A DNA stretch of 64,000 nucleotides from Dehalococcoidales bacterium (GCA_016926695.1 JAFGOB010000092.1:1-64000), one strand, 5' to 3'. Shown: positions 36,025 to 45,390, counted from the stretch's first letter. The notes: a model not told the origin generated them from the letters alone. Program-made: numbers and translations.

Positions 36025-38703
36025 TTACTCGTCCGCGTCCACGCCTTCCTCGTTTACACCGGCATACGATTTCGGCGAAGGCCTGGGGATGGCCGTGGCC
36101 CTGGCTTCATCTCCAGCTCCTTTACCAGCCAGGATGTCCAGTTTTACCACCTGTACCTTGCGGTAGACCTCTTTATAATCTTTTCTGACCCCGTCCACCG
36201 TCAGGAGATCATCGATCTTGATATTAAACAGCCGCTCATTTTCCTCCAGGTAAGGCAGTATCAGGTCCCAGTCTTTCTCTCCTGTTTCCGTAAACTCACC
36301 CCCGTTGAGCTGTTCGGTACTGACCTTATGGAACGGATCGCGCAGGTAAATAGCACCGCCTGAAGCCAGAGAAAAGAGGTTGGAGCCTGGATAGGGATAT
36401 TCCTGGTCTGACAACCGTCCTTCCGCGTCCAGGGTAATACCGTTCATAATAACAAAGCCTCCGCCGTTGAGGGGATCTCCCGCCATGAAGGACTCAGCCA
36501 GGTAATCCAGGCAGGTACCGTTAATAACTACTCTCGGGCTGCCCACCGCGTTGATCAGTGGCCTTCCGGCTGCATTTCCCATGATGTAGGCCTCACCGCC
36601 TTTGGCGCCGTACATGAAGGTCTGTCCGACGTCTCCATATATAACGAGTTTGCCCCTTTTCATGATTTGTCCCACCTGGTCCTGGGCGTTGCCGTGCACA
36701 TATATTTCAAGGCCGTCGATACCCGATGACAGGTAATCTCCTGAGCTGCCGTAAACATCGATACGTACACCATCGGAGGCATGGCTGAAACCGCATCCGG
36801 TAAAGCGCTGGCCCCGGTAGCCGTAGGCGATAAACCTTTTCCAGCCCAGTTCGTAAGCGGCGACGATCAAGCGCGCATCGCAGTCGGGGCCTTCCGGAGG
36901 AAAGCTGGTGGCATTGACCACCAGTATTTTTTCACCCGCTTGAGGAGCCCTCAGGGATTGGCGGCCCTGCCAGTCGACATAAGCGTAGAGATCGCCGGCC
37001 TGGTCTTTTAACTTCGGTATAGAGCTATATAGCCTGTCCAGATTTGTATGGACGATGTTCAAGACGAGGGAGCGTTTCTTGGCCCCGGCCGGTATCCGCA
37101 TGTCGTTTATAAAGGTCAGGACTTCAATAGCCGCTGACCTGGCGGCACCGCTTTTCCCGGCCTCGTTGAGGAGACCGGAGCAGAAGCTTCGCAGGGCGGA
37201 ATAAGATAGTCCGGCCAGGTTCTGGACAATCCAGATTTTTGTTTCCAAAACATCCATGCCGTTCAATTTTTGCCTGGTTTCCGCTGAAATACTGGCGATG
37301 GCCTTTCCATGGAAATCCCCGGGAGACGGCATCAGGACAGGACGGCCGAACTTATCGGTGCAGGTCAGCTTCATTGCTTCCTTATCACCGCCGGACATGT
37401 TAACGCTGAAGATGAAGGCCCCGCCGTCGGTTGAGCTTCCCCCTCTGGCATTCCAGTAGTGGTCTGCAACCGGGCAGAACCTTTCATCCTCATTTGCCAG
37501 GCTTTTGAGGGTAGCGTCGATGGCCTGCTTTTCCGAGCAGATGAAACCGATCTGTACCTCGGCGTCATGCATGGCAAATACCTGGGGCCTGAGCATGGCG
37601 GTATCCGTGATTCCTATAAGCTGGTATTGCTTATTATCAACATCATTGCGGGCAATGATGAAGAACCAGGGCCCGTCCGGCGAGCTGTGAATGTGGTTTT
37701 GCTGTATATAGCGGTAGACCCTCTGTTTTTCCGCCGGCAGCCTGTCGAAATCATACTCGGTAGTGGGAGCAAGTGCCTCGATGATATATTCCAGTGGATA
37801 GCCGAAACCCCGATTCCAGAGATCGAAAAGCTGTACCGAGACCTCGGTGTCGGTAAGAAACTGGGGCTGGATATTATGCTGTTTGAGATACTCTGTTATG
37901 GAATAATAGTTCGCGAAATCCCCGTTATGCACCAGGGCTTCATTCATGCCTGTAAAAGGATGAGCGCCCCCGGGATGCCATACGCGTCCTTTAGTGGGGT
38001 ATCGCTGGTGAGCAATCCAGACATGGGCCTGGAAATTTTCAAGCTGATAGTAGCTGGCTACCAGTTCCGCATATCCGACGATTTTGAGGATCATGATATT
38101 GCGGCCGTGAGATAGAACGAAGGCCTGTTTTTCTCCCAGCGAGGCATAGAAGCGGTGATTGAGACGAAAAGAATTCAGGTAAATAAATTCATCCTCCGCT
38201 TGCCGTGGGTCGAGTTCCTGGAGTCCGTTCTTTTCCATAAAACTCTCGAGTACGTCCTTTTTAACCCGCACAAAATAGCGCATCACATCCGGCGGTCGGA
38301 TTTCCAGCCCTTTGATATCACGATAATCATCCACAGTAGGGATCATACCGGCTTTATGCACTTCCAGGCAGGGCTCGATACAGTCCTGTTCGACCTGTGT
38401 TTGAATTCCGGGATCAAGCAGTGCGACCTGGAGCATATAATGAGTATCCAGGACTTCCTGGGTCACACCGAGGGTGCGGGCGGAAAGACCGACCGCCGCT
38501 ATTCCACCACCCTTGCCGTTACCCCGGTTGTGCATCTGTACGGAAGGCTCAAAAATATGTTTTCCGCTTACCGGGATGCTGGAGATAAACCCCGTAACGC
38601 CGCAGCCGCCCTCTTCAGCCGATTTGCCTTTTTCACAGGTATCCAGCGGGAGGTTCCCCCTGGAGGCAGTTATCTGGTCTAACATCTCATTAATCTTTCG
38701 CAT
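36025..38703 (-). CDS. Glutamine amidotransferase (class II)-GXGXG fusion, glutamate synthase large-subunit parts
   Basis: This protein joins the two outer domains of glutamate synthase and lacks the central FMN domain, which is encoded by the gene upstream. Residues 1-33 look like a cleaved propeptide ending EEGG, leaving Cys34 (CGVTGF) as the Ntn nucleophile, as in GltB. The amidase domain contains AHQRYPTKGRVWHPGGAHPF and NEALVHNGDFANYYS, which fit glutamine binding and catalysis. From about residue 610 the C-terminal part is the GXGXG beta-helix (GSSGDYLSSGIDG, VHGNAQDQVG, IYGDVGQTFMYGAKGG, MGNAAGRPLI). The length is 892. It should supply ammonia to the FMN subunits. No GltD-like NADPH subunit is nearby. 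Confidence 0.85.
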   Translation of the reverse strand: MRKINEMLDQITASRGNLPLDTCEKGKSAEEGGCGVTGFISSIPVSGKHIFEPSVQMHNRGNGKGGGIAAVGLSARTLGVTQEVLDTHYMLQVALLDPGIQTQVEQDCIEPCLEVHKAGMIPTVDDYRDIKGLEIRPPDVMRYFVRVKKDVLESFMEKNGLQELDPRQAEDEFIYLNSFRLNHRFYASLGEKQAFVLSHGRNIMILKIVGYAELVASYYQLENFQAHVWIAHQRYPTKGRVWHPGGAHPFTGMNEALVHNGDFANYYSITEYLKQHNIQPQFLTDTEVSVQLFDLWNRGFGYPLEYIIEALAPTTEYDFDRLPAEKQRVYRYIQQNHIHSSPDGPWFFIIARNDVDNKQYQLIGITDTAMLRPQVFAMHDAEVQIGFICSEKQAIDATLKSLANEDERFCPVADHYWNARGGSSTDGGAFIFSVNMSGGDKEAMKLTCTDKFGRPVLMPSPGDFHGKAIASISAETRQKLNGMDVLETKIWIVQNLAGLSYSALRSFCSGLLNEAGKSGAARSAAIEVLTFINDMRIPAGAKKRSLVLNIVHTNLDRLYSSIPKLKDQAGDLYAYVDWQGRQSLRAPQAGEKILVVNATSFPPEGPDCDARLIVAAYELGWKRFIAYGYRGQRFTGCGFSHASDGVRIDVYGSSGDYLSSGIDGLEIYVHGNAQDQVGQIMKRGKLVIYGDVGQTFMYGAKGGEAYIMGNAAGRPLINAVGSPRVVINGTCLDYLAESFMAGDPLNGGGFVIMNGITLDAEGRLSDQEYPYPGSNLFSLASGGAIYLRDPFHKVSTEQLNGGEFTETGEKDWDLILPYLEENERLFNIKIDDLLTVDGVRKDYKEVYRKVQVVKLDILAGKGAGDEARATAIPRPSPKSYAGVNEEGVDADE

Positions 38704-38875
38704 AGTCCTGCACCGTAAAATTTATCCTGCACCATATATTTCTTGTTAATAAATCCGCGCCTTCTTCGATTGCCGTCCGCACAGGCGGAAAAGGACACGC
38801 TCATCTTCTCATCGGAGGCTTGATATATCCCGGTAATCCGATATCGATCTGTAAGCCTGACCGGTAAAAAAAACA

Positions 38876-40444
38876 CTAAAGCACCACTTTAGCCCTGGGA
38901 GTAGGCTGATATTTCCTTCGCTCTTCTTCATCCAGGTAGTCCATGTGGACGAGCAGGTCTGAGCGTCCCACCAGTTCCTTTATACTGCGCATTCCGTATT
39001 GCCGTAAAAGACGGCACCACTGTTTGCGCCAGGCGGAATACATGTTTATCAGCCGTTGCTCTACATATTCTTCAGACACCTGGTAGCCAAGCTCCGGGTC
39101 TGTACTGGCTATGCCCCGGGCGCATCCCCGTCCGCTTTCGCAGTTAGCGCAGCGGACGCATTCCAGGGCGATCAGGTCGGCTGTACCGATGACCGCTCCG
39201 TTCGCCCCCAGTGCGATAGCTTTGGCTACATCCATGGCGTTGCGAATACCTCCGCTGGCCATAAGGCATATCTCCGGGCGGATGCCCTCATCTGTCAGGA
39301 AGCGGTGTATTTTGGGAATGGCGTACTCAATAGGCATGGCGATATTTTTCTTGGCGATATCGGGCGCTGCGCCTGTACCGCCGTAGCTGCCGTCAAAATG
39401 GATAATGTTGGCCCCGGCATAATAGCTGCCAACCGCCACCATATCGGCATCTGTGGGAGTGGAGACCTTCACCGATACCAGCGCGCGCGGGTTAATTTCC
39501 TTGATCCAGTCGATGTGTTTTTTATGGTCTTCAACGGAGTAGACGCTGTGAAAGGGGAAGGGTGAAAAAAGAGAGTTACCTACTACCGTCTCGCGTATCC
39601 TGGCTACCTCCGGTGTTACCTTGTTTCCCAGCAGGTGTCCGCCCAGCCCAGGTTTGGCGCCCTGCGCGTACTTGAACTCAACGATGCGTGCATTTAAAAT
39701 AGTCTCTTCCCTGACTCCGAAAAGGCCGGTAGCCACCTGGGTAATGATGTTGTCGCGGTATGCTACAAACGGTTCCGGATAGCCGCCTTCCCCGGTGCAG
39801 GTGAATGAATTAAGTTTCCGGGCTGCTCTGGCCCTGCCTACCAATACGGGCAAGGCCGTTGAGCCGAAAGACATTCCACCGCTGTAACAGGGCATGGAGA
39901 TTGATATTTCAGGACGCCCGTCTTTCCGTTTATTCAGGTCGATGCCGGTATCTATCTGGTCATCCGGGATATTCAGGTATTCTTCCGGCCTGGGCAGCCT
40001 GAAACGGATCTTGTCAAAACCGCCTCCCGAATAGCCCAGGCTGTATTCCAGGTCCACCAGGGGCAGGTCTCCGGTCTCTGCCATATACCAGTGAGCCAGT
40101 ATCATTTCCGCCGTCCAGCGGTAGTCTCCAAGCGTTTCAAGGATCGGATTAGGTCCGACGGACAGGGCCTTCTCAGGACAGTTCTTGACACAATAGAAAT
40201 CGTTCTCAGCGCATTTTGTGCCGATGCATTTGTAGTCCAGCGGACGCACCGGCTGGCTGTATTCTTCATATCTCAAATGAACTCCGTAAGGACATAACTT
40301 TGCGCACAGCCCGCAGGAGATACAGCGGGAGCTGCGTTTGACTATATATTTCCCGATGGGATTACGATAACGCGACGGAGTATTCACTATTTCCGGCCAT
40401 TGATGCCTGCCGTCGCTGCTTTTTTGATCTGTATTATTTTTCAT
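38876..40444 (-). CDS. Archaeal-type glutamate synthase FMN subunit with ferredoxin domain
   Basis: It carries the FMN-dependent synthase domain that makes glutamate from 2-oxoglutarate and ammonia. An N-terminal ferredoxin section has CISCGLCAKLCPYGVH near 38 and a second Cys set (CIGTKC, then CVKNCPEKAL). The TIM barrel shows SMPCYSGGMSFGS, VEFKYAQGAKPGLGGHLLG, VKVSTP, HFDGSYGGTGAAP and LMASGGIRNAMDVAKAIALG. The 3Fe-4S-type cluster motif is CVRCANCESGRGCARG near 440. The length is 522. It starts 2 bases after the paralogous gene upstream, so the pair is co-translated. It is probably ferredoxin-linked. Confidence 0.88.
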   Translation of the reverse strand: MKNNTDQKSSDGRHQWPEIVNTPSRYRNPIGKYIVKRSSRCISCGLCAKLCPYGVHLRYEEYSQPVRPLDYKCIGTKCAENDFYCVKNCPEKALSVGPNPILETLGDYRWTAEMILAHWYMAETGDLPLVDLEYSLGYSGGGFDKIRFRLPRPEEYLNIPDDQIDTGIDLNKRKDGRPEISISMPCYSGGMSFGSTALPVLVGRARAARKLNSFTCTGEGGYPEPFVAYRDNIITQVATGLFGVREETILNARIVEFKYAQGAKPGLGGHLLGNKVTPEVARIRETVVGNSLFSPFPFHSVYSVEDHKKHIDWIKEINPRALVSVKVSTPTDADMVAVGSYYAGANIIHFDGSYGGTGAAPDIAKKNIAMPIEYAIPKIHRFLTDEGIRPEICLMASGGIRNAMDVAKAIALGANGAVIGTADLIALECVRCANCESGRGCARGIASTDPELGYQVSEEYVEQRLINMYSAWRKQWCRLLRQYGMRSIKELVGRSDLLVHMDYLDEEERRKYQPTPRAKVVL

Positions 40445-40446
40445 GA

Positions 40447-41856
40447 TTACATGACCCCGCTGATTTTTCTGGTACCGAAAACAGGACCGAAGCTGTCTCT
40501 CTCCAGATCATTAAACCACATTGAACGTCCGATCTCGCCCCTCATGCGCCGGGCTTCACGAATACCGCAGGCGCCCATAACCTCAAGCAGTTGATTGTAC
40601 CATGCACCCAGCAGGTTGGTAATCCTCTGGATGCCCCATTCGATTTCGATTTCTTCCAGCTTCACCGGGCAGGACTGGCCTTTAACACAGCGGTAGCAAA
40701 GCCGGCATTCCAGTGCGATCAGCAGCGGAAAATCGATCGCTACCGCATCCGCTCCGCAGATAAGCGACTTGGCCAGGTGTTCGGCCATGGCTATTCCACC
40801 GGAAAAAAGCAGGTTTACTTTCTGCCTCAGTCTGGATTCAACCAGCTTTAGATGTACCTCACGGATCATGTCTTTCAAATACCTCGGGTTCACACTATCG
40901 ATCTCTCGTCCATGATCGCTGGCATAGAAATGAAGTGTGTCAACCGGGGTTTTTGCCAGATCGACGGCTAAGTCAGAAGCCCGGACGTCAAGAGGCAGCC
41001 CGATTGAGATGAAGAGTCCGGGATGGGATGATCTAAGGGAACTTATTATGTTGGTAATGCCGGGCCGATAAGCGAGCTCAATCATCCGGCAGCGGTTGAT
41101 CTTGTCCATATAGCGTGTATAGTTAGACGCCGTAAGTACAGGTACCAGGTTAAAACTGTACTGATCGAAGGCAGGTGTCCAGCTTTCCGGTTCAATAAGC
41201 ATCAACGTCCCGGTCCCGGCCGCAGCACCTGCCATAGCGAGAAGAACATTCTCACTGAGAACGCCGAAAGCGGGCTGTTGAAGGACTACCGGCAGGGGTA
41301 TTTCCAGGATCGGAGGCATTTCCTCTGAAAGCGTCATATCGGAATTGAACTTAAGACGAAGAGGACGGCGTGAAAGCTCGACCATGGTATTGATATATTC
41401 ACGGCCGTGAATCCCATCACGCGTAGGGCGGACAATTTCGGACATGTCCGTCCAAATGGAGTCGAATCCCTCACCCGCAAAAGGCCCGCGGTATCCCGCG
41501 CCGGAAACGGGTACAGAGCCTGTATGCGACTGTGCCCAGGTAGAGTTGATGATAGCCGGCGTCCAGTAGTCGTCGCCCAGAGTTCGATATTCAGGGTTAA
41601 TAGCCATCGAGAATATACCCTTGGTACAATCTTCGACGCAGCGATAACAGCTTTTACAGATGTAAATGAACTCGGGAGACTCCATGTTGCTCCAGTGCGT
41701 GAAATTGTCGCTAAAAATATTATAGACGCACTTCTTTTTAACACAATTCCGGCAGCTTCCGGCACAATCTTCGCGGAATTCCAGTGTAGCATATTTGCCT
41801 ATCGGCCTGTATCTGGGGTCAGTCACACTGACGTGAATATGATATTTTCTGGGCAT
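40447..41856 (-). CDS. Glutamate synthase-like ferredoxin/FMN paralog with degenerate flavin loop
   Basis: This 469-residue protein is a diverged sister of the downstream FMN subunit. It keeps the iron-sulfur ligands: CAGSCRNCVKKKC and CKSCYRCVEDCTKGIF near the N-terminus and CRLCYRCVKGQSCPV near 380. The barrel is recognisable, with MAGAAAGTGTLMLIEPE and FSGGIAMAEHLAKSLICGADAVAID. The FMN/2-oxoglutarate loop GSYGGTGAAP of the partner is replaced by YASDHGREIDS. I infer an electron-transfer or structural role in a heteromer with the active subunit. A 142-base AT-rich gap separates it from metF. Confidence 0.7.
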   Translation of the reverse strand: MPRKYHIHVSVTDPRYRPIGKYATLEFREDCAGSCRNCVKKKCVYNIFSDNFTHWSNMESPEFIYICKSCYRCVEDCTKGIFSMAINPEYRTLGDDYWTPAIINSTWAQSHTGSVPVSGAGYRGPFAGEGFDSIWTDMSEIVRPTRDGIHGREYINTMVELSRRPLRLKFNSDMTLSEEMPPILEIPLPVVLQQPAFGVLSENVLLAMAGAAAGTGTLMLIEPESWTPAFDQYSFNLVPVLTASNYTRYMDKINRCRMIELAYRPGITNIISSLRSSHPGLFISIGLPLDVRASDLAVDLAKTPVDTLHFYASDHGREIDSVNPRYLKDMIREVHLKLVESRLRQKVNLLFSGGIAMAEHLAKSLICGADAVAIDFPLLIALECRLCYRCVKGQSCPVKLEEIEIEWGIQRITNLLGAWYNQLLEVMGACGIREARRMRGEIGRSMWFNDLERDSFGPVFGTRKISGVM

Positions 41857-41998
41857 AGCTGTCTCCGGACTTACGTCACCTGTATTTTATATATAACATA
41901 TAACATAAAAATATTTTGTAATCTCGTTCTCCTTTATAGCTTGTTTCCTGCAACGCGGGGAAGAGGAACATGGAACAAAGGAGACCTGGTTTTCCCTG

Positions 41999-42928
41999 CT
42001 AATTCTGAGCGGCTTCAGGGCGGGGGAAAAGACCGGCGGCTTTCACCAGCTCAGGGACTTGCTCTTCCCATTCTATAGCCATAATGTGTATCCCGCTCAG
42101 TCCCTGGATTTCCCGCAGTTCCCGGATGGTTTCGATGCAAATTTTTATCCCTTCATCCGCTGCCCGTTCCTTGGGAACGCCTTCCATACGCTTAATGATT
42201 TCTTCCGGGATTTTTATACCGGAAACCCTGGTAGCCATGTATTTGGCCATTCTGGCGGACTTCAGGGGCGTAACGCCGGCTAAAATGTGGACCCTCTCGG
42301 TCAGTCCTTCATCACGGGCCCTGGCTATCCATTCCTTGAAGCGCGGCAGATCGTAGACGCACTGGGTCTGGATGAAATCAGCCCCTGCGTTTATTTTCTT
42401 GGCCAGACGTATTATACGAAATTCAAAGGGATCGGCAAAGGGGTTCTCAGCCGCTCCGATGAACATGGCGGGGGCTCCTTTAAGCTGAAATCCGCTCATA
42501 TCCTTGCCCTCGTCTCTCATCGTTCTGACGGTATGCAGAAGCTGCATCGAATCGATATCAAATACATTCATGGCTTCAGGCTGGCTGCCGAAGGTCTGGT
42601 GGTCTCCTGAAAGGCATAGCATATTCCTTATACCGAGGGAATAGGCTCCCAGGATGTCGGATTGCAGGGCAATGCGGTTGCGGTCGCGGGTGACAACCTG
42701 CATTACCGGTTCGATTCCCATCCGGATAAGGTGGACGCAGGACGACAGGCTGGACATACGTACGATGGCAGTCTGGTTATCAGTTACGTTAACCGCATCG
42801 ACGCAGTCTTTCAACTGGCTGGCTTTGGCCTGTATGGAACCGGCGTCCGCGCCGCGCGGGGGACCCACCTCAGCGGTAACCGCGAATGTGCCTTTTTTTA
42901 AAGTGCGTTGAAGTTTGCTGTAGATCAT
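41999..42928 (-). CDS. metF: Methylenetetrahydrofolate reductase
   Basis: It reduces 5,10-methylene-THF to 5-methyl-THF, feeding methionine synthesis or the methyl branch of the Wood-Ljungdahl pathway. It has 309 residues of a flavin-binding TIM barrel, with FAVTAEVGPPRGAD at the start, VNVTDNQTAIVRMSS, LCLSGDHQTFGSQPEA, the segment GADFIQTQCVYDLPRFKEW and the C-terminal GIHIMAIEWEE. Its start overlaps the metV stop (ATGA). The pairing with metV and an MvhD-like gene suggests the ferredoxin- or hydrogenase-linked acetogen-type enzyme and not the NADH-dependent one. Confidence 0.9.
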   Translation of the reverse strand: MIYSKLQRTLKKGTFAVTAEVGPPRGADAGSIQAKASQLKDCVDAVNVTDNQTAIVRMSSLSSCVHLIRMGIEPVMQVVTRDRNRIALQSDILGAYSLGIRNMLCLSGDHQTFGSQPEAMNVFDIDSMQLLHTVRTMRDEGKDMSGFQLKGAPAMFIGAAENPFADPFEFRIIRLAKKINAGADFIQTQCVYDLPRFKEWIARARDEGLTERVHILAGVTPLKSARMAKYMATRVSGIKIPEEIIKRMEGVPKERAADEGIKICIETIRELREIQGLSGIHIMAIEWEEQVPELVKAAGLFPRPEAAQN

Positions 42929-43593
42929 ATAACGTGGTCCTCTCTAACTAGCTTTCTAGGCCCGCCGGCATAGCTGGCCCTCCAGTCCCTGGGGGGAAAA
43001 TAGGCTTTAAGCTTGTCCAGTCTGCCATGGGCTTGAGCGCGGTCGATAATCAAGTGCCAGGCGCAGTCCGTTTCCGGGTTCACTTCACATTTTCCCTGGC
43101 TGGAACCGCCGCAGGGTCCGTTAAAGAGCTTTTTTGCGCAGCGGCTGACAGGACAGATACCCTCAAACTGATCGACGATGCAGTTGCCGCAGCCCAGGCA
43201 TTTTTCAGTAAAGAGCCCGGCTTTTTCCAGTATACCGATGAAGGTGGTGTTTACACCGGGCAGAATGGGTACATCGGGAAACCGGCTGGCTACCATCTGG
43301 ACCCCGGCGCCGCAGGCCAGTGACAAAACCGCCTGGCATCCGGCTATTTTAGGGGCCGCTTCCCTGATGAAAGCATCTTCGCACTGGCGCTCAATGGTAG
43401 CCTCACTGATTTTAATGCTTTTCCCCTCTTTTTTAAGCGCCAACCTCAAGGCCGACGCCAGGGTAGCTACTTCGTCCTCACCCCCGGTAAAACAGGTCTT
43501 GACACATGTCCCGCATCCGAGAATAAGCAAACGAGAATAACCGCTGATCTTCTCAAGTATTTCCGCTATCGGCTTTTGTTCACCCGTTATCAC
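42925..43593 (-). CDS. metV: MetV-type iron-sulfur/zinc partner of methylenetetrahydrofolate reductase
   Basis: MetV proteins partner MetF in acetogens and relatives. It has 222 residues with many Cys: LGCGTCVKTCFTGGEDEV near 25, RQCED near 90, LACGAGV near 112, and a C-terminal 4Fe-4S-type block CLGCGNCIVDQFEGICPVSRC followed by GPCGGSSQGKCEVNPETDC. The block probably binds clusters that feed electrons to the MetF flavin. It overlaps metF by 4 bases and lies 15 bases after the MvhD-like gene, so the three form one unit. Confidence 0.82.
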   Translation of the reverse strand: MITGEQKPIAEILEKISGYSRLLILGCGTCVKTCFTGGEDEVATLASALRLALKKEGKSIKISEATIERQCEDAFIREAAPKIAGCQAVLSLACGAGVQMVASRFPDVPILPGVNTTFIGILEKAGLFTEKCLGCGNCIVDQFEGICPVSRCAKKLFNGPCGGSSQGKCEVNPETDCAWHLIIDRAQAHGRLDKLKAYFPPRDWRASYAGGPRKLVREDHVI

Positions 43594-43608
43594 ATTAATT
43601 CTCCCGGT

Positions 43609-44061
43609 TTAGAATACGCTGGCGGGATTAGGTCCCAGCATCGCCAAGTCTGAGATCGTCTTTTCGATAATCTGGTCCACTGAGGCCTGATCGTTTACAG
43701 GTATATTAAATAAGTTCAAGCGCCGTCCGTCAATACCTATCTCATCCAGAAGCTTTTTCACTCTTTCTACCCTCTTTGCGGCGCGGACGTTGCCATCCAG
43801 ATGCCGGCATAGTCCCGGAGGACAGACCAGCACTAATACGGCATCAGCCCCGGCTTCAAACGCCTTCAGCAAGACGGTCTCACGGGTCATGCTGGAGCAG
43901 GGTAGTTTGATGCTGTTTATTGTCACGTCCGAATTATCATCAAACCGGGGGTTATCAAGGACATTAAAACAGTGAAACAGGGTAATTTTTAAACAGGAGG
44001 ATTTATCAAGGACTCCGGTCGCAGTCGACAATCTGGTTCTGGGCAGGGCTTCAATAACCAT
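43609..44061 (-). CDS. MvhD-like hydrogenase/heterodisulfide reductase delta subunit, diverged
   Basis: MvhD proteins carry a 2Fe-2S cluster between a hydrogenase or dehydrogenase and an HdrA-type protein. This 150-residue protein has the family layout: LKITLFHCFN near 24, LPCSSMTRETVLLKAFEAGADAVLVLVCPPGLCRHLDGN in the middle (residues 53-91) and KKLLDEIGI then RLNLFNIP near the end. Five Cys are present (23, 31, 55, 80, 85), but the usual first CxxC is reduced to one Cys and CHPGDC becomes CPPGLC. No Hdr gene is next to it. GGAG lies 10 bases before the ATG. Confidence 0.7.
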   Translation of the reverse strand: MVIEALPRTRLSTATGVLDKSSCLKITLFHCFNVLDNPRFDDNSDVTINSIKLPCSSMTRETVLLKAFEAGADAVLVLVCPPGLCRHLDGNVRAAKRVERVKKLLDEIGIDGRRLNLFNIPVNDQASVDQIIEKTISDLAMLGPNPASVF

Positions 44062-44126
44062 TTCTCATACACTCCGTTTACAATTATTCAGGATAACGGT
44101 AAGCGGTTGCCGCATACCTTGTTAAC

Positions 44127-44155
44127 ATCATGACATATAATTGATGGTTTGTCAA
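44127..44155 (-). promoter_or_regulatory. Predicted promoter of the mvhD-like/metV/metF operon
   Basis: On the minus strand TTGACA (44150-44155) is followed after 17 bases by CATGAT (44127-44132), about 65 bases before the start codon. Confidence 0.5.
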
Positions 44156-44367
44156 TCTCATATACGCCGATTGTCGGAAGGTAAATTGAGATTGAAGAAA
44201 TGTTAAGAAAAGGTATGATGGGATTAGAATCGATTAGTTGGAAAAGTCAATCAGAGCGGCAAATAATGATCTATTATTGCCGCATATGTTAATTTTTATT
44301 AACAATTGGATTAATGAGGGCAGCCGCTACAGAAATCTATAAAAAGACCATCGTACAATGACTATTC

Positions 44368-44396
44368 TTGACTGAAATTGCCCTGAGAGCTACACT
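44368..44396 (+). promoter_or_regulatory. Predicted promoter of the crotonase/hbd/thiolase operon
   Basis: TTGACT (44368-44373), a 17-base spacer and TACACT (44391-44396) lie about 95 bases before the GTG start. Confidence 0.5.
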
Positions 44397-44492
44397 ATAT
44401 ATGAAGGTGACTTAGATCACATTATAGCAGAAATAAGTAGTTCTGCGGTTTATGCTAAAATCTAGCCAGGAATGGCAATAAGGGGGCTTTAG

Positions 44493-45275
44493 GTGAGTTA
44501 TCAGACACTTCTTTATGAAAAAGAAAACGGGATCGGTATCGTCTCCATCAACCGTCCGCAAGCTGCGAATGCCTTGAATGATCTGGCCTACGGCGAACTT
44601 CTTGACCTTTTCACGCAGATTGAAAAAGACGAAGAAGTAAGGGCTGTAATCATCACCGGCAGCGGTGAAAAGTCATTTATCGCTGGTACTGACATCACCA
44701 ACATGGCTAAACTGAGTGCGGCTGAAGCCCGGTCTTTTTCCAGCAAGCTGAAAAAGACCTACGATCTGCTCTGGAACATGGACAAACCGGTTATCGCGGC
44801 GGTAAATGGTTATGCTCTAGGAGGGGGGGCTGAAATGGCTATGTGCGCGGATATCATCATCGCCTCGGAAAATGCCAGGTTTGGTCAGCTTGAAATCAAC
44901 GTGGGCATTATTCCCGGGTCCGGCGGTACGCAGCGTTTGCAGAGGCTTGTCGGTATAAACCGGGCCAAGGAACTGATATACACCGGCAATATGATCGATG
45001 CTAAAACCGCCTTTGATTACGGACTGGTAAACAAGGTTGTGCCTATAGCCGACCTGATGAAAGAGGCCAAGGCCATGGCCCAGAAAATACTGGAACACAG
45101 CAGTGCCATACTTAAGCTGGCTAAATCTGCTATAAATAACGGGGCCAGTGTTGATCTCCAGACCGGGCTCAATTTTGAAATAGAGTGTTTCGCCCAGTGT
45201 TTTGCCACCGAAGACCAGAAAGAAGCGATGGCAGCTTTCATGGAAAAGAGGAAAGCTGTAATTAAAAACAGGTAA
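44493..45275 (+). CDS. Enoyl-CoA hydratase (crotonase family)
   Basis: It hydrates 2-enoyl-CoA to 3-hydroxyacyl-CoA, for example crotonyl-CoA. It has 260 residues with the oxyanion-hole segments FIAGTDITNMA near 66 and NGYALGGGAEMAMCADI near 106. Both catalytic Glu residues are in place (GGGAE and FGQLEI), followed by IPGSGGTQRLQRLVG. It starts at GTG 44493 after AAGGGGGC. The 3-hydroxyacyl-CoA dehydrogenase and thiolase follow, a complete lower beta-oxidation or butyrate-type set that lacks only the dehydrogenase. Confidence 0.92.
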   Translation: MSYQTLLYEKENGIGIVSINRPQAANALNDLAYGELLDLFTQIEKDEEVRAVIITGSGEKSFIAGTDITNMAKLSAAEARSFSSKLKKTYDLLWNMDKPVIAAVNGYALGGGAEMAMCADIIIASENARFGQLEINVGIIPGSGGTQRLQRLVGINRAKELIYTGNMIDAKTAFDYGLVNKVVPIADLMKEAKAMAQKILEHSSAILKLAKSAINNGASVDLQTGLNFEIECFAQCFATEDQKEAMAAFMEKRKAVIKNR

Positions 45276-45390
45276 TAGCCGGCAGCTTTCAATCAGTATG
45301 ATTGAAGGTCGCGCAAAACATAAAGGCAATCTCGTTCAACCCTGAATTTTGAATAAAAAATTGGATTTAATAATAAGGAGGCTGGATTCT

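Larger units (their letters stand above)
44062..44492. other. Divergent promoter region between the MvhD-like and crotonase genes
   Basis: This 431-base gap holds one good promoter for each direction (44127-44155 leftward, 44368-44396 rightward). A short palindrome, GTTAAT-TTTT-ATTAAC, sits near 44287. I see no open frame worth calling. Confidence 0.5.

Noticed and set aside
38679..38876. 65-codon minus-strand frame between the FMN subunit and amidotransferase genes
   Set aside because: It overlaps the amidotransferase start, lacks a ribosome-binding site and has no family resemblance.
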